From contig JAFRER010000016.1 of NCBI GenBank assembly GCA_017434755.1, positions 22,391 to 86,390 of the forward strand: 64,000 nt of DNA, written 5' to 3'. The notes beneath the pieces were generated by a model that saw only the letters and a program-made list of their open reading frames with translations, ran no database searches and was not told where the DNA came from. Position numbers and translations under genes: made by a program. Source of the stretch: Oscillospiraceae bacterium. Its GTDB lineage: Bacteria; Bacillota; Clostridia; Oscillospirales; Oscillospiraceae. The stretch's first letter is position 1, and each line of letters starts with the position of its first letter. Shown here one piece after another: positions 13,965 through 23,342 of the stretch.

Positions 13965-15449
13965 TCATGAGAATGCGGACATCTCCGCGGCGTACCAGTT
14001 TCTCCCTTCCTTCACGAAGAGCATCTCATAGCCGTTCTTCAGCCCGTATGAGTATTTCTCATACCATGATTGAGCGGTGAAGTTTGCTTTATACTGTATC
14101 GTGCAGTAGAAAGCGTCCTCGCCGACCGGATAGAAGTCCGAGAAAGACAGTTCTTCATAGTCTACCTGCGTATCGGATGCCCAGTACATTCCCTCTGCAG
14201 AATCTCTTATATATCTGTTCAGCCTTGTTCCGAACAGAGTACACTCCAGAAGAGCCTGGATCTTCGGACGGTTCACCTGTGAAGATGAGTAGTCCATGTA
14301 GCGGTTGAAGAATGTTTCGACCACGTCATGGACTTCTTCCATCAGCTGCTCGTCATTGGGATGGAAAAAGATGAATTTTCCGCTGTCCGTTATTACGGGG
14401 ACTAGTTCGACGCCGGAACGGTCATAGGCCTTGATGACAGGTTCCGTAAACAGTCCGGAGTGAGAGTATTCAACAGTCTTCCATTCATTTCCCGCTGTGT
14501 ATCCGCCGAAGCCTTCGAATATTCCGATACTGCTCGAGGTCACATCCTGCGGGAGCAGTTCTGTCCCACATACCGTAACCCGTACATCTTCCGGGGCCTC
14601 TATTACGATAGAATAGAGATCCTCCGGAATATAGAAGTATCTGTAAACGTTGGTTATCTCATCATATTCCGGATGGATTTCATTGCCTTTGCCGTCCGTT
14701 ACGACCACGTTCCCGTACATTGTCCCGACACTGTAGCACTTATAGGTCGGGGCGGGGACGAACCGAGTCTCGAGCTCGGTCAGGCCGGGAACAGATATCT
14801 CGCCGGAATAATAAGTGTCTGTCACAGGAACCGAGTTTATACTCAGAATTACGTTTTCCGGAGCATTGACTTCTACGTTGATATGCTCGAGGTTGGAGGT
14901 GAAGTCACATACAGAAACGGAATCAAGTTTCCAGTAGTGCCTGCCGAAACCGGCGAATTTGTCGGCTCTTGCCTTGAAGACCACATTGTAAAGATTTGTA
15001 TTCTTGGCCATGACTACAAATGTGGTGGTGGTTTTATCCGAACCGGAAATACTTCTGCGGAAAGAGAGATCATAGTCTCTGAGAGTACCGTCGTAATAGC
15101 TCCTGAAAAGAGCTTCGGCGTCTTCAAATTCACTTATATAGCTGCTTGCTGAGGGAGCTGCCAGATCGAGCCACTCGTCCTTGCTCATGGAAGAGAGCAT
15201 TTCCTCCATTGGAAGCTCCGGGCGGGTAACCTCATAGACTGCCGCATATCGGTACAGTACAATGCATGTCACGGCGCCGACAGCGAGCAGGACGGCTGCC
15301 CATATGATCAGAAAAGTACGCCATCCGTGGGACGTCAGTTTCTTTGCTTTTTTCTCTTCATCCGGGTTTCCGGATGCTTCATCAACTGCAGAAGGCTCAG
15401 CGGGAACCTCGTTTTCCGTCATATAATCCCGGTTCTCATTCTCATTCAT
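13965..15449 (-). CDS. Membrane-anchored extracellular protein, unknown function
   Basis: The protein of about 494 residues has an acidic cytoplasmic N-terminus and one membrane helix (TFLIIWAAVLLAVGAVTCIVL, about residues 45-65). The large outside part contains beta-rich segments (NVILSINSVPVTDTYYSG, DVRVTVCGTEL) and a C-terminal part that could be an NTF2-like or TcaA-like domain; this is only an impression. The ATG at 15449 follows AGGAAGG by eight bases and overlaps the previous gene by eight. A GTG at 15458 lies inside the ribosome binding site and is less likely. It is the last gene of the CotH/glycosidase operon. Confidence 0.7.
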   Translation of the reverse strand: MNENENRDYMTENEVPAEPSAVDEASGNPDEEKKAKKLTSHGWRTFLIIWAAVLLAVGAVTCIVLYRYAAVYEVTRPELPMEEMLSSMSKDEWLDLAAPSASSYISEFEDAEALFRSYYDGTLRDYDLSFRRSISGSDKTTTTFVVMAKNTNLYNVVFKARADKFAGFGRHYWKLDSVSVCDFTSNLEHINVEVNAPENVILSINSVPVTDTYYSGEISVPGLTELETRFVPAPTYKCYSVGTMYGNVVVTDGKGNEIHPEYDEITNVYRYFYIPEDLYSIVIEAPEDVRVTVCGTELLPQDVTSSSIGIFEGFGGYTAGNEWKTVEYSHSGLFTEPVIKAYDRSGVELVPVITDSGKFIFFHPNDEQLMEEVHDVVETFFNRYMDYSSSQVNRPKIQALLECTLFGTRLNRYIRDSAEGMYWASDTQVDYEELSFSDFYPVGEDAFYCTIQYKANFTAQSWYEKYSYGLKNGYEMLFVKEGRNWYAAEMSAFS

Positions 15450-16476
15450 TGCTTTCACCTTCCTTTAATACGATAAAGCCTGTCGGGATTCTTCTGGGAC
15501 CTGTGACAGAGGCACAGTTATTGATTATCTCTCCGCCGTAAACCATAACAGATGAAGAGCCTCCGTCAAGGTTCCCGGCGTTGACGGCCCCATATTCCAG
15601 CATGACGTTGACGATGTCTTCCATGGTTGCACCGAGAGTGTTTATGCTCCTGCCGTCAAGAACGAGAAGCAGCAGAGATCCGTCTTCCCGCTGGCCTATG
15701 GCAGTTCTGGGGTTGACACCGCTGCCCAGGTTTTGTGACTGAACTTCTCCGTTGATTATAAGCGCGGAGGCAAGCCCGTCGTGTGTTACGAAACTCACGC
15801 CCCATCTGATGCCGAGCTCCATCGCCTTGTTTCCTGTCATCGTGCCGATCCGCAGGACACCGTCCTTGTCGATGCCGACCACATTGTATTTATAGTCCGG
15901 GTTGCCCCACGTGATCTTGCAGTCGGCTATCACAAGGCCTTGCGGACGCCCGCCGTCACCAAGACCGCTCTGATCATTGAAGCCGCCTGCATTGATCCCC
16001 GCGATCCCGTCATATTTTGCTACCAAATCCGTAAGCTGAAGGCCCGGAGCCATGCCGAAATCTTCAGAGGTCCCGAGAATGACGCTTTTGGGATCACGCA
16101 CGATCAGAAGCTTTCCCTTGCAGGTACCCATTGCGATATCGATGAGCTGGAGATAGTCCTGCTGTTTCTCTTTTGCGTCAGTTGCCGCGTCTGCGATGTG
16201 GATAAGGGAAGCATTGACGGGTTCCGTCTCGACCTGCTCGGTATTCTCACTGATATAGCCGGACAGCTCCTCTTCCGAGAGAAAAATGCTGGGGATCCAT
16301 CTTATGGCGCTGGTCTCTCTCATCGACCGGGTGAAGCTCCCGGTAAGAGTGGGGGAGGGTCCCTTTTCCATGACCCAGATGATGCCGAGCAGTACTATGA
16401 GTATGGAAAGGATACTGATACCGAGAAAAGATAAAAGACGTTTCAGAAAGTTTGAATTGTTTTCTCTATTTTTCAC
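15442..16476 (-). CDS. Phosphodiester glycosidase (NAGPA-domain) membrane protein
   Basis: The 344-residue protein has one N-terminal membrane helix (FLGISILSILIVLLGIIWV) and an external NAGPA-type domain. Typical pieces are GIAGINAGGFND, PQGLVIADCKI, VNPRTAIGQREDGSLLLLVL with DGRS, and the C-terminal AVNAGNLDGGSSSVM. The mammalian founder removes GlcNAc from a phosphodiester; bacterial relatives are thought to act on cell-wall or exopolymer phosphodiesters. A second NAGPA protein is encoded two genes upstream, so the operon has a pair. The gene ends overlapping its downstream neighbour. Confidence 0.88.
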   Translation of the reverse strand: MKNRENNSNFLKRLLSFLGISILSILIVLLGIIWVMEKGPSPTLTGSFTRSMRETSAIRWIPSIFLSEEELSGYISENTEQVETEPVNASLIHIADAATDAKEKQQDYLQLIDIAMGTCKGKLLIVRDPKSVILGTSEDFGMAPGLQLTDLVAKYDGIAGINAGGFNDQSGLGDGGRPQGLVIADCKITWGNPDYKYNVVGIDKDGVLRIGTMTGNKAMELGIRWGVSFVTHDGLASALIINGEVQSQNLGSGVNPRTAIGQREDGSLLLLVLDGRSINTLGATMEDIVNVMLEYGAVNAGNLDGGSSSVMVYGGEIINNCASVTGPRRIPTGFIVLKEGESNE

Positions 16477-16519
16477 TGAATTACACCTGCTTGAGCAAGA
16501 ATATGATGAGAGAATAATG

Positions 16520-16708
16520 CTATTCCTTTCTCTGGGAAACGATTAACACGACAGATTCGATGATGACCAGAAGCAGAAAAACAAGAAGCGGGATCTTGAA
16601 TGTTTCTCTGGACAGGATCTGGATCATAAACCTGTCCATAATCCACAGTATTATGAATATAACAGCCATATCCAGACAGATATGCGGAAGGATGCGCTTG
16701 AACATCAT
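16520..16708 (-). CDS. Small two-helix membrane protein
   Basis: The 62-residue protein has two hydrophobic segments, CLDMAVIFIILWIMDRFMI and IPLLVFLLLVIIESVVLIV, and charged ends. The start ATG at 16708 overlaps the stop of the upstream glycosidase gene (ATGA), so it is translationally coupled. A longer frame to 16780 would just extend into that gene. I recognise no family. Its place between the two phosphodiester glycosidases suggests a role in the same membrane assembly. Confidence 0.65.
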   Translation of the reverse strand: MMFKRILPHICLDMAVIFIILWIMDRFMIQILSRETFKIPLLVFLLLVIIESVVLIVSQRKE

Positions 16709-17718
16709 TCGTCCTCCCCGATATATATCATATCCCATACCGGTCTCCCGTACGGGTAGCTGAGCAGGCTGCCGTTCCACCAGAAGCCGGATGTCTGTCC
16801 ACCGTCGAGATTGTAAGCGGAGACGCAGCCGAGATCATAGAAAAGATTTGAGAGCTGCTCCATGGTCATTCCGGCAGAAGCTGCGGTTCTGCCGTCTACT
16901 TCTACAAAATAATAGTGCCCCGGCTCCACACAGCCAATGGCTGAACGGGGATTTGCCCTTTTAACATTACTGTTGAAACTTGTTTTGACATTGCCGGAAT
17001 CGAGTAGTTCCGGACCGAAACACCATGCCTGCCAGGCGCCGTATCCCGCAAGTGCGTCCGGATTGTATTCAGATGCGGGAACGGTGATCAGTTCTCCTTT
17101 GTTCGTAATTATACCAATGTCTTCAAATCCCGTGTTCCTGTACAGGATCCCGTTTCTGATCACAACGCCTTTCGCACGCGCCCCGTAATGGTCACCTGAT
17201 ATCGCAACGACGGCACCGTGGCGTTCGGCAATATCCGCAAGCATTTCAGTGGACTTTTTGAAACCGTCTCCGCCAAACGCGGTCTTCAGATACTTCAGAT
17301 CGCGGATATAGATATCGGCTATGTTGTAAATAATCCCGTTTTCCGTGATATGAGAGACGGAAACGCTGATGTTCCGGCTCCGGTAAGTATCTTCGGTCCG
17401 TATGATCTCACCGTCAGTAAACTTATCGGCAAATTGCTGCCCGAACATTCCGGATACGGTGCGATCCGTTTCGGAGCCGGATGATTCAGCCTCATTTTCA
17501 GGTGTTGAACCGTCACCGGCAGGGCTTCCTGACAAATCGGGATCCGGATCCGGGAGCGTCGCTGAAGAGTCTGCGGCAAGAAGACTCACGGGTTCGGGAT
17601 CTTCAGAGAGATCGAAAACGAAATGGAACAGGCAGAAAAGACCGAATCCGAAGCATATGCATAAAAGATCGATTAATATAAGGGTGGATACTTTTTGCTT
17701 TTTGATCTGTATCACCAC
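16705..17718 (-). CDS. Phosphodiester glycosidase (NAGPA-domain) membrane protein
   Basis: The 337-residue protein has an N-terminal membrane helix (LILIDLLCICFGFGLFCLF), a Ser/Asp/Pro-rich linker of about 60 residues, and a NAGPA-type domain: GAVVAISGDHYGAR, GVVIRNGILYRN, NPRSAIGCVEPGHYYFVEVD and SAYNLDGGQTSGFWWNG. It should act outside the membrane on a phosphodiester-linked sugar; the substrate is unknown. The start is a GTG seven bases after the CotH gene, with only a weak ribosome binding site, consistent with coupling. It is a diverged paralogue of the protein at 15442-16476. Confidence 0.88.
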   Translation of the reverse strand: MVIQIKKQKVSTLILIDLLCICFGFGLFCLFHFVFDLSEDPEPVSLLAADSSATLPDPDPDLSGSPAGDGSTPENEAESSGSETDRTVSGMFGQQFADKFTDGEIIRTEDTYRSRNISVSVSHITENGIIYNIADIYIRDLKYLKTAFGGDGFKKSTEMLADIAERHGAVVAISGDHYGARAKGVVIRNGILYRNTGFEDIGIITNKGELITVPASEYNPDALAGYGAWQAWCFGPELLDSGNVKTSFNSNVKRANPRSAIGCVEPGHYYFVEVDGRTAASAGMTMEQLSNLFYDLGCVSAYNLDGGQTSGFWWNGSLLSYPYGRPVWDMIYIGEDE

Positions 17719-17725
17719 CGTGTGA

Positions 17726-20176
17726 TCAATAGTAATTGGGGAAATACAAAGCCATCAGCTCGTCATTCGCATCAACAAGTGATTGGAGACCCACAAGCCA
17801 GGAACTGAGCCGCTCGCCGGAAAAGGCTTTTGACATGTTGGCTTTGTATTGCTCATAGGTAAGACGACGCTCACCCCACTTCAAAAGGTTTCTTGTCGAT
17901 TCCGGTTCGAGTTCGGCAAATATGGAGCTGACCTGTTCAAGGCAGTATTCATCATTCAGACCGTTTTCAATGAGCTGAGCGGCGGTCTCAAGAAGGAGCG
18001 TCCGGAATTCACAGCTTATGAGCATTGCTCTGCAGATACTGCTTATCTGCGTCTGAGAATTCGTCATTTTAGTCCAACGGGCATGGTCATTACCGAGAGT
18101 GTTGTCAAAATCGAACAGCATGATCTTCCATTTCGAATTGACCGATACATCATCTCTGAAATACCGGATATTCCCGGTAGGGTCCGCATTATTGAAATAG
18201 GATTCCAGGCACATCCAGAGAGCAAGGGAATCCAGATCCAGACGCTCATCAACGTATGAGTAACAGTGTTCATCGCTCATGTCGTTTGAGCATATATACT
18301 GGATAAGAGAATACAGATCCGCAGACTGATTGCCGAGTTCCGGAGCTCTGACTATAACAGCCGCATCGCGGTCAATATCCGTGTGGGTCTCAACATATGT
18401 ACCGGAAAAAGCCTCCCGCAATGCGTAGATCCCCCAGTATTGTCCGTTTAAATACAAAATGCAGTAACGGGTATCCAAAGCATAAGGATCCGTCGGGCTG
18501 ACCTCATTTGCAATCATGGCTGCCAGTGAGTCTTTCACGAGACGCAGATTATCCATTTCACCTCCGCGGAGGGTAAACGAATGGAGACCGACGAATTTTT
18601 CTGAGCCGAACAGATTATACCGGAGATCTCCTCCGTATCTGCCGCTGAAGATAAGTTTGAAGTGCTTTTTCAACAGGACTATCCTTGCGCTCGATCCGTG
18701 CAGCTTCATAGCGCAGTCGGCTGTGAAGGTCCCGTCATCTCCGAAATAAGATATGGTGGCGTCGCAATATTTGCTGTGGTCGTTTGGAGAATAGTAAACG
18801 TGCCTGAACTGTATAGGTTCACATGACACGCTCACCACCGGGAGCGTATGATGCTCGTTTATGATATAGCTGAACGTCACGCATTTGCTGATCATCCTGC
18901 CGTTTTCGACAGCAGCAGCCCTTATCACCGTTGTCCGGTCTAGGATTATGGGACCGGTGTATACCATGCTGTATTCAGTAGGAACAGAACCGTTAGTGGT
19001 GTAGTAAATGGTGCCGTTTCCTTTGAGTTCCACGGACAGGGAAGCGATATCATCATATATGCCCGGAGCGGTCAGTGTTTCGGGCTCTTCTGTACGAGAT
19101 CGGAAACCGTTGTAATTCTGATTTCCCGGTGTGGCTTTCCGGAAAAGGAAAAAACCGGCCTGCCCGTCAAGTCTTCCTATGCTTCCTCTGAGCGGCACAT
19201 TGTAAATACCGGCCTTGTCCGAAAGATTGCCGTCGGAATCGAAAATGTATACGGTGTCCCCTGCGGTGTCGAGGGCAAACCCATACCAGCAGACATTATT
19301 GCGGGAAAGATCCGTGTCACCTGAACACAGCACCACGTACTTTCCCCCGGCACGAAGAGTGACATCCGGAAGACGATACTTCATCGGTTCGTCCGGATCA
19401 TCCGTAAGATAGTAATCGCTGAGGTTTATGGAAGAGGAAGAGAGGTTCCTTAATTCTATCCAGTCATAGTATCCGCCGTGCAGAAATCTGTAGGTTTCAT
19501 TAAAAGGACATGCCTCGTTAATTACCAGATCGCCGTGTTTATCATCTGCTTCTATAAAGGCAAGACGGCCCTCTTCCGAGTTCGGATAGCCGGGAGTGGC
19601 ATCATATGTCGTATAGCAGGTATCACCGTCGATACAAAGGGAAACATCACTGTCCAGCTTCCCAGGCGGAATAACAGCTGTCCTGACAATGCCGGAGGGA
19701 TAGGAGAAATAAATAGTTTCACCTTCCTTTGAAAGCGAAAACCCGGTATGGAGTTCATCTCCCGAACTTTCATTCCCGGAGCAGAAAACGATCAGGCGTT
19801 CTCCGGGCTCAACAGATACATCGGGAAAGCGCCATTTCATCAGTTCGTCGTTGCTGTCGGAAAGCCAGAACCCCTCAAGACTGCATGTTTCCGTCCCTTT
19901 ATTCTCGAACTCTATCCAGTCTGAGAAACAGCCGTAAGAATCACGGATGGAAGTTTTGTTGGAATACATCACTTCCGTTATCTCCATACTGATCTTTCTG
20001 TCCGTTACAGCAGGGGAGGAGCTCTCTGCTCCATCCGGGGCCGGCCGGAGTATCTCTGCCGGGCCGGCATTCTTATCCGCGGTATCAAAACCGGTATCAC
20101 CGCAGGCAGAAAGGAGAACTGAAAGTATTATTATGAAAAGAATCGCTGTTTCGGCAAATTGATTTCTTTTCTTCAT
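17726..20176 (-). CDS. CotH-type kinase lipoprotein with two lamin-tail domains
   Basis: The protein of about 816 residues begins with a lipoprotein signal (ILSVLLSACG). Two lamin-tail-like domains follow (EITEVMYSNKTS...DWIEFENKG and VINEACPFNE...YDWIELRNL), then a chitobiase C-terminal-like module (GTIYYTTNGSVPTEYS). The C-terminal CotH region contains MKLHGSSARIVLLKKHFKL, LNGQYWGIYALREAFSG and the metal-site motif MLFDFDNTLGND. CotH proteins phosphorylate Ser or Thr on secreted proteins. Transcription is predicted to start near 20202, favouring ATG 20176 over an upstream TTG at 20200. It heads the five-gene surface operon. Confidence 0.85.
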   Translation of the reverse strand: MKKRNQFAETAILFIIILSVLLSACGDTGFDTADKNAGPAEILRPAPDGAESSSPAVTDRKISMEITEVMYSNKTSIRDSYGCFSDWIEFENKGTETCSLEGFWLSDSNDELMKWRFPDVSVEPGERLIVFCSGNESSGDELHTGFSLSKEGETIYFSYPSGIVRTAVIPPGKLDSDVSLCIDGDTCYTTYDATPGYPNSEEGRLAFIEADDKHGDLVINEACPFNETYRFLHGGYYDWIELRNLSSSSINLSDYYLTDDPDEPMKYRLPDVTLRAGGKYVVLCSGDTDLSRNNVCWYGFALDTAGDTVYIFDSDGNLSDKAGIYNVPLRGSIGRLDGQAGFFLFRKATPGNQNYNGFRSRTEEPETLTAPGIYDDIASLSVELKGNGTIYYTTNGSVPTEYSMVYTGPIILDRTTVIRAAAVENGRMISKCVTFSYIINEHHTLPVVSVSCEPIQFRHVYYSPNDHSKYCDATISYFGDDGTFTADCAMKLHGSSARIVLLKKHFKLIFSGRYGGDLRYNLFGSEKFVGLHSFTLRGGEMDNLRLVKDSLAAMIANEVSPTDPYALDTRYCILYLNGQYWGIYALREAFSGTYVETHTDIDRDAAVIVRAPELGNQSADLYSLIQYICSNDMSDEHCYSYVDERLDLDSLALWMCLESYFNNADPTGNIRYFRDDVSVNSKWKIMLFDFDNTLGNDHARWTKMTNSQTQISSICRAMLISCEFRTLLLETAAQLIENGLNDEYCLEQVSSIFAELEPESTRNLLKWGERRLTYEQYKANMSKAFSGERLSSWLVGLQSLVDANDELMALYFPNYY

Positions 20177-20208
20177 CCTAAACAGTTTCCATAAACACAA
20201 ATCATATT

Positions 20209-20238
20209 ATTCTATCATGGGTCATGACTGAGTGTCAA
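20209..20238 (-). promoter_or_regulatory. Promoter of the CotH/glycosidase operon
   Basis: On the minus strand a perfect TTGACA (20233-20238) and TAGAAT (20209-20214) are 18 bases apart. The transcription start near 20202 leaves about 26 bases before ATG 20176. Confidence 0.75.
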
Positions 20239-20287
20239 TAAAACGAAAACGGCCGGGATATCGTATCCGAGAAGGTGATACAGCGGA

Positions 20288-21283
20288 TTATCCGATTATA
20301 AAGCCGCCTCCCAGAACACGTTCTCCGTCATATAAAACGGCCGACTGGCCGGGAGCAGGCGCTCTAACAGGTGTGTCACAAATGATCCGGACGGTATCGC
20401 CTTCCGGAACGGCTGTGCAGAACGGCATCTCCCATTTTGTGTGCCTCACCCTGACCTGTGCTCTCACAGGGCCGGAAGGAATGTCACAGATCCAATTGAA
20501 TTCGGATGCCGTGACTACCGACCGGAACAGTTCCTCCCACAGGGCAAGCTCGATGCTGTTGGTCTTCGCATCTATACGGGAGATATACAGTTTTCTGCCG
20601 TCGTACAGGCCAGGTCTGCGCTGGCCTACGGTATACCGATAGATCCCCTCGTGCCTGCCGAGGGGGGCGCCGTGGAAGAGGAAGTCGCCATCTCCGGGGA
20701 CTTCAGCCCTGCCACGGATCCAGCCGATGTGATCGTTGTCCGGGATAAAGCAGATCTCCATGCTGTCCGGCTTGTGGGCAACGGGCAGCCGGAAATACTC
20801 TGCCATTGCGCGCACCTGCTGCTTTTCAAAGGCGCCCAGCGGGAAAACGGCTCTTGCCACCTGTTCCCGCGTGAGCCTGCAGAGCATATAGCTCTGGTCG
20901 TTGGCGGGTCTGCCCTTGAAAAGCATACCGTTTTCGGAAACGGTATAATGGCCGGTCGCCACTTTTTCGGCGCCGATGCTGTCGGCATAGGAGACGAGCT
21001 CCTTAAATTTTACGGCGGGATTGCAGAGGATGCAGGGGTTGGGCGTTTTCCCGCCGAGATACGCCTCCGTAAACGGCCGGCAGACCTTTTCCTCGAGCTC
21101 GTCCCGGATGTCGAGCACTTTCAGTGGCAACCCGATCAGCCGGGCTGTTGCGGCTGCGCTTTCTCTCGCTTCCTCCCCGGAGATGTCCAGATACAGGCCG
21201 AAAACCTCATGGCCCGCCTGTTTCAGAAGCATAGCACTAACGCTCGAATCGACGCCTCCGGAAAAACCCAAAACGATCTTCAT
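20288..21283 (-). CDS. mnmA: tRNA-specific 2-thiouridylase
   Basis: The 331-residue enzyme inserts sulfur at position 2 of wobble U34 in Lys, Glu and Gln tRNAs. It has the PP-loop FSGGVDSSVSAMLL, the first catalytic Cys in NPCILCNPAVKF, and the second in DSMEICFIPDND. RRPGLYDGRKLYISRID fits the C-terminal domains. It is on the short side for the family (usually about 360) but complete in motifs. The start overlaps the mnmG stop by four bases (ATGA), so the two U34 enzymes are coupled. Confidence 0.93.
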   Translation of the reverse strand: MKIVLGFSGGVDSSVSAMLLKQAGHEVFGLYLDISGEEARESAAATARLIGLPLKVLDIRDELEEKVCRPFTEAYLGGKTPNPCILCNPAVKFKELVSYADSIGAEKVATGHYTVSENGMLFKGRPANDQSYMLCRLTREQVARAVFPLGAFEKQQVRAMAEYFRLPVAHKPDSMEICFIPDNDHIGWIRGRAEVPGDGDFLFHGAPLGRHEGIYRYTVGQRRPGLYDGRKLYISRIDAKTNSIELALWEELFRSVVTASEFNWICDIPSGPVRAQVRVRHTKWEMPFCTAVPEGDTVRIICDTPVRAPAPGQSAVLYDGERVLGGGFIIG

Positions 21284-23163
21284 CTGTTCTGCTCCGTATA
21301 GATCATCAGGACCGAGATGTCGGCGGGAGAGACTCCGGATATTCTTCCGGCCCGCCCGAAATTCTCGGGCCGTATCTTTGACAGCTTCTCGCGGGCCTCC
21401 AGCCTGAGACCGGTGACTTTGGAATAGTCTATGTCCTCGGGGATGAGCCGGCTTTCCATTCTGGCAAACTCGTCTATCTGTCTGAGCTGTCTCTTTATAT
21501 ATCCCTCATATTTCAGCCTTATTTCCACCTGTTCCGTCACGGCTGGCGAAAGCGAGGGACGGGAACGGTCAAATTCCGCTATGTCCGCGTAGCCCACCTG
21601 CGGCCGGCGCAGCAGATCCGCAAGAGAAGTCCCGCTCTGGGGAGCAGCGGTCCCGAGGGAATCCAGCACGTCGGCAAGCCGCTGAGACGGCGCGATGTGG
21701 GTGCTCTCCAGCCGGCGGATTTCCGCGTCCACCGCGGCGTATTTTGCTCTGACCGCGTCGAGTCGCTCCCGGCTGATGAGGCCTATGGCAAAGCCTTTTT
21801 CCGTGAGACGCTCATCCGCATTGTCCTGCCTGTGCAGAAGCCTGTATTCGCTGCGGGAGGTCATCATGCGGTATGGCTCATTGGTGCCCTTGGTGACAAG
21901 GTCGTCTATGAGCGCGCCGATATAGCCGTCGCTGCGGCGCAGGATGAACGGTTCTCTGTCCAGAAGCTTCAGGGCGGCATTGACTCCGGCAACAAAGCCC
22001 TGGACGGCCGCCTCCTCATAGCCGGACGAGCCGTTGAACTGCCCGGCTCCGTACAGGCCCCGTATCTGCTTGCATTCCAGCGTGGGGCGCAGGGCGGTGG
22101 GGTCGATGCAGTCATATTCTATGGCATAGGCGCAGCGGGTCATCTCGGCATGCTCAAGGCCGGGGAGCGTATGGAGCATCCGAATCTGGATTTCCTCCGG
22201 CATGGATGAGGAAAAGCCCTGAATATAGAGCTCCTCGGTATTCAGGCCCATGGGTTCCACAAACAGCTGATGGCGCTGCTTGTCGGGGAAGGTCATGACT
22301 TTCGTCTCGATGCTGGGGCAGTAGCGCGGCCCCGTTCCTTCGATGACACCGGCGTATATCGGGCTCCTCCCGAGATTTTCGCGGATGATCGCATGGGTCT
22401 GTTCGTTGGTATAGGTCAGGTAACAGACGGCGCGGTTTTCCACGGGTTCGGCCGTGGAGAAGGAGAAGGGCTCGGTCTTTTCGTCCCCGCGCTGGATCTC
22501 CATTTTGGAAAAATCCACGCTGCGTGCATTTACTCTCGGAGGTGTGCCGGTCTTGAACCTTCTCATGGGAAGGCCCATCTCCCGCAGCCGCAGGCCAAGA
22601 GGAACGGACGCTGCAAGCCCGTCGGGCCCGGATGAGCGGATCGCTTCGCCCGTTATCGTCCGTCCGGCAAGATAGGTCCCGGTCGCAAGGATCACGGCCC
22701 TGCACGCGTATACGGCGCCGGTGGCGGTCACCACGGCGGACACGGTCCCGTTTTCGGTGATGATGTCTGTGATCTCGGCCTGCTTTACGCGGAGATTTTC
22801 CTGCAGCTCCAGCGTGTGCTTCATGACTTCCTGGTAGCGCCGTCTGTCAGCCTGAGCACGGAGAGAATGAACTGCCGGTCCTTTGCCGGTATTCAGCATG
22901 CGGTACTGTATGCATGCTTTGTCCGCCGCTTTTGCCATTTCACCGCCGAGAGCGTCGAGCTCGCGGACCAGATGTCCCTTGCCGGTGCCGCCTATGGCCG
23001 GGTTGCACGGCATGTTGCCGACACTGTCGAGATTGATGGTAAAGCAGATCGTATCCAGCCCGAGCCTTGCCGGAGCGAGAGAGGCCTCTATCCCCGCATG
23101 GCCCGCGCCGATCACCGCCACATCGCAGCGCCCGGCGTCAAATTGGATGATTCCTTCATTCAT
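21280..23163 (-). CDS. mnmG: tRNA uridine-5-carboxymethylaminomethyl modification enzyme MnmG (GidA)
   Basis: The 627-residue FAD protein works with MnmE to build the carboxymethylaminomethyl group at C5 of U34. It has the N-terminal dinucleotide-binding loop VIGAGHAGIEASLAPARLG, the signature GNMPCNPAIGGTGKGHLVRE, and the conserved RRFKTGTPPRVNARSVDFS and GQFNGSSGYEEAAVQG. Length is typical. Its partner mnmE is also in the window at 42461-43819. mnmG is the first gene of a two-gene operon with mnmA. Confidence 0.96.
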   Translation of the reverse strand: MNEGIIQFDAGRCDVAVIGAGHAGIEASLAPARLGLDTICFTINLDSVGNMPCNPAIGGTGKGHLVRELDALGGEMAKAADKACIQYRMLNTGKGPAVHSLRAQADRRRYQEVMKHTLELQENLRVKQAEITDIITENGTVSAVVTATGAVYACRAVILATGTYLAGRTITGEAIRSSGPDGLAASVPLGLRLREMGLPMRRFKTGTPPRVNARSVDFSKMEIQRGDEKTEPFSFSTAEPVENRAVCYLTYTNEQTHAIIRENLGRSPIYAGVIEGTGPRYCPSIETKVMTFPDKQRHQLFVEPMGLNTEELYIQGFSSSMPEEIQIRMLHTLPGLEHAEMTRCAYAIEYDCIDPTALRPTLECKQIRGLYGAGQFNGSSGYEEAAVQGFVAGVNAALKLLDREPFILRRSDGYIGALIDDLVTKGTNEPYRMMTSRSEYRLLHRQDNADERLTEKGFAIGLISRERLDAVRAKYAAVDAEIRRLESTHIAPSQRLADVLDSLGTAAPQSGTSLADLLRRPQVGYADIAEFDRSRPSLSPAVTEQVEIRLKYEGYIKRQLRQIDEFARMESRLIPEDIDYSKVTGLRLEAREKLSKIRPENFGRAGRISGVSPADISVLMIYTEQNR

Positions 23164-23212
23164 GAGACCGCTCTCCGGGTTCCTTTCTAATTTGCCGTTC
23201 TAAAACTTTATT

Positions 23213-23252
23213 ATTTTAATTGATTTCCTGTCGTTATGCAAGTTTAACTTGC
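23213..23252 (-). promoter_or_regulatory. Promoter of mnmG-mnmA with inverted repeat over the -35
   Basis: On the minus strand TTGCAT (23236-23241) and TAAAAT (23213-23218) have a 17-base spacer. GCAAGTT-T-AACTTGC (23238-23252) is a perfect 7-base inverted repeat overlapping the -35 box and could be an operator. Confidence 0.6.
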
Positions 23253-23275
23253 CGCTTCGATGGGCCGTTCCGCAG

Positions 23276-23312
23276 AAAAAAACAACCGGCCGGCAGATTC
23301 TCTGCCGACCGG
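23276..23312 (-). terminator. Intrinsic terminator of the SH3b protein gene
   Basis: CCGGTCGGCAG and CTGCCGGCCGG form a stem with one G/T pair and a short AT-rich loop, followed on the minus strand by a run of seven T. Confidence 0.85.
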
Positions 23313-23342
23313 TGGATCCGTGATGGACCGGATCGTATGCGA

